Below, piece after piece: positions 5,684 to 5,703 of a DNA stretch of 5,703 bases. This DNA comes from Treponema sp. (GTDB taxonomy: Bacteria > Spirochaetota > Spirochaetia > Treponematales > Breznakiellaceae). The stretch is taken from NCBI GenBank assembly GCA_031284105.1, contig JAITAN010000265.1:1-5703 (forward strand). The letters run 5' to 3'. The stretch's first letter is position 1. Every line of letters begins with the position of its first letter. The notes beneath the pieces were generated by a model, which was not told where the DNA came from, did no database searches, and was given only the letters and a program-made list of their open reading frames with translations. Position numbers and translations under genes: made by a program.

Positions 5684-5703
5684 TTACGAAATACCTTATC
5701 AAT
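5680..5703 (-). CDS. Possible C-terminal end of an upstream gene overlapping the GNAT start
   Basis: On the - strand the last 24 bases read as IDKVFRK followed by TGA (5682-5680). The TGA overlaps the GNAT GTG (5683-5681) as GTGA, a 4-nt overlap common between translationally coupled genes, including antitoxin-toxin pairs. Seven codons is far too little to establish a gene; any frame has a fair chance of being open over this length. It is listed because upstream sequence would settle it at once. Confidence 0.22.
   Translation of the reverse strand: MDKVFRK

Noticed and set aside
3932..5703. 10-bp inverted repeat ATTGATAAGG (3932-3941) and CCTTATCAAT (5694-5703) flanking the kinase and GNAT genes
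   Set aside because: Ten-base matches are expected by chance in several thousand bases. The right copy touches the window edge so extension cannot be tested, and there is no transposase. Worth revisiting only if it extends beyond 5703.

Overview
The window reads as a chromosomal stretch from a Gram-negative-type bacterium, most likely a spirochaete of the Treponema group. This placement is inference from three things: a periplasmic LolA-like protein paired with an RND/MMPL transporter, frequent TTG/GTG starts that each carry a good Shine-Dalgarno, and mixed base composition. Most genes look moderately GC-rich. The stretch from about 3884 to 5122 is clearly AT-rich.

Positions 1-3831 hold a divergent envelope-transport locus. 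A TetR-family regulator (+ strand, from about 3247) faces away from an 882-residue RND/MMPL-family membrane transporter (- strand, 3082 to 434). Downstream of the transporter, on the same strand, is a secreted outer-membrane-lipoprotein-sorting (LolA-like) protein that runs off the left edge. The gap between the divergent genes holds an imperfect 33-bp dyad with tandem GAACR repeats, the best candidate operator. The gap between transporter and LolA-like gene holds a perfect 11-bp hairpin, a competing 7-bp pairing, and a GC-rich stem followed by TTTT next to the LolA-like ribosome binding site. That layout could set the ratio of the two proteins. The simplest model is a TetR-controlled system moving a hydrophobic substrate or lipoprotein between the inner and outer membranes.

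Positions 3832-3993 are non-coding. They hold a cluster of G-runs, a possible tetR terminator, and the left edge of the AT-rich zone.

Positions 3994-5703 hold a - strand pair. First is a GNAT acetyltransferase resembling the TacT/AtaT toxin type (5683 to 5123). Fifteen bases later comes a eukaryotic-type Ser/Thr protein kinase (5107 to 3994) split by a single reading-frame shift between the catalytic-lysine half and the HRD/DMG half. The kinase is AT-rich while the GNAT gene matches the left-hand genes in composition, so the two may have different histories. The last 24 bases could encode the C-terminus of a further upstream gene whose TGA overlaps the GNAT GTG start, an arrangement common in antitoxin-toxin pairs.

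The most interesting items are the kinase (frameshift plus altered motifs), the possible partner-GNAT-kinase arrangement, and the two regulatory structures of the transport locus. No RNA genes, CRISPR arrays, transposases or origins were seen.
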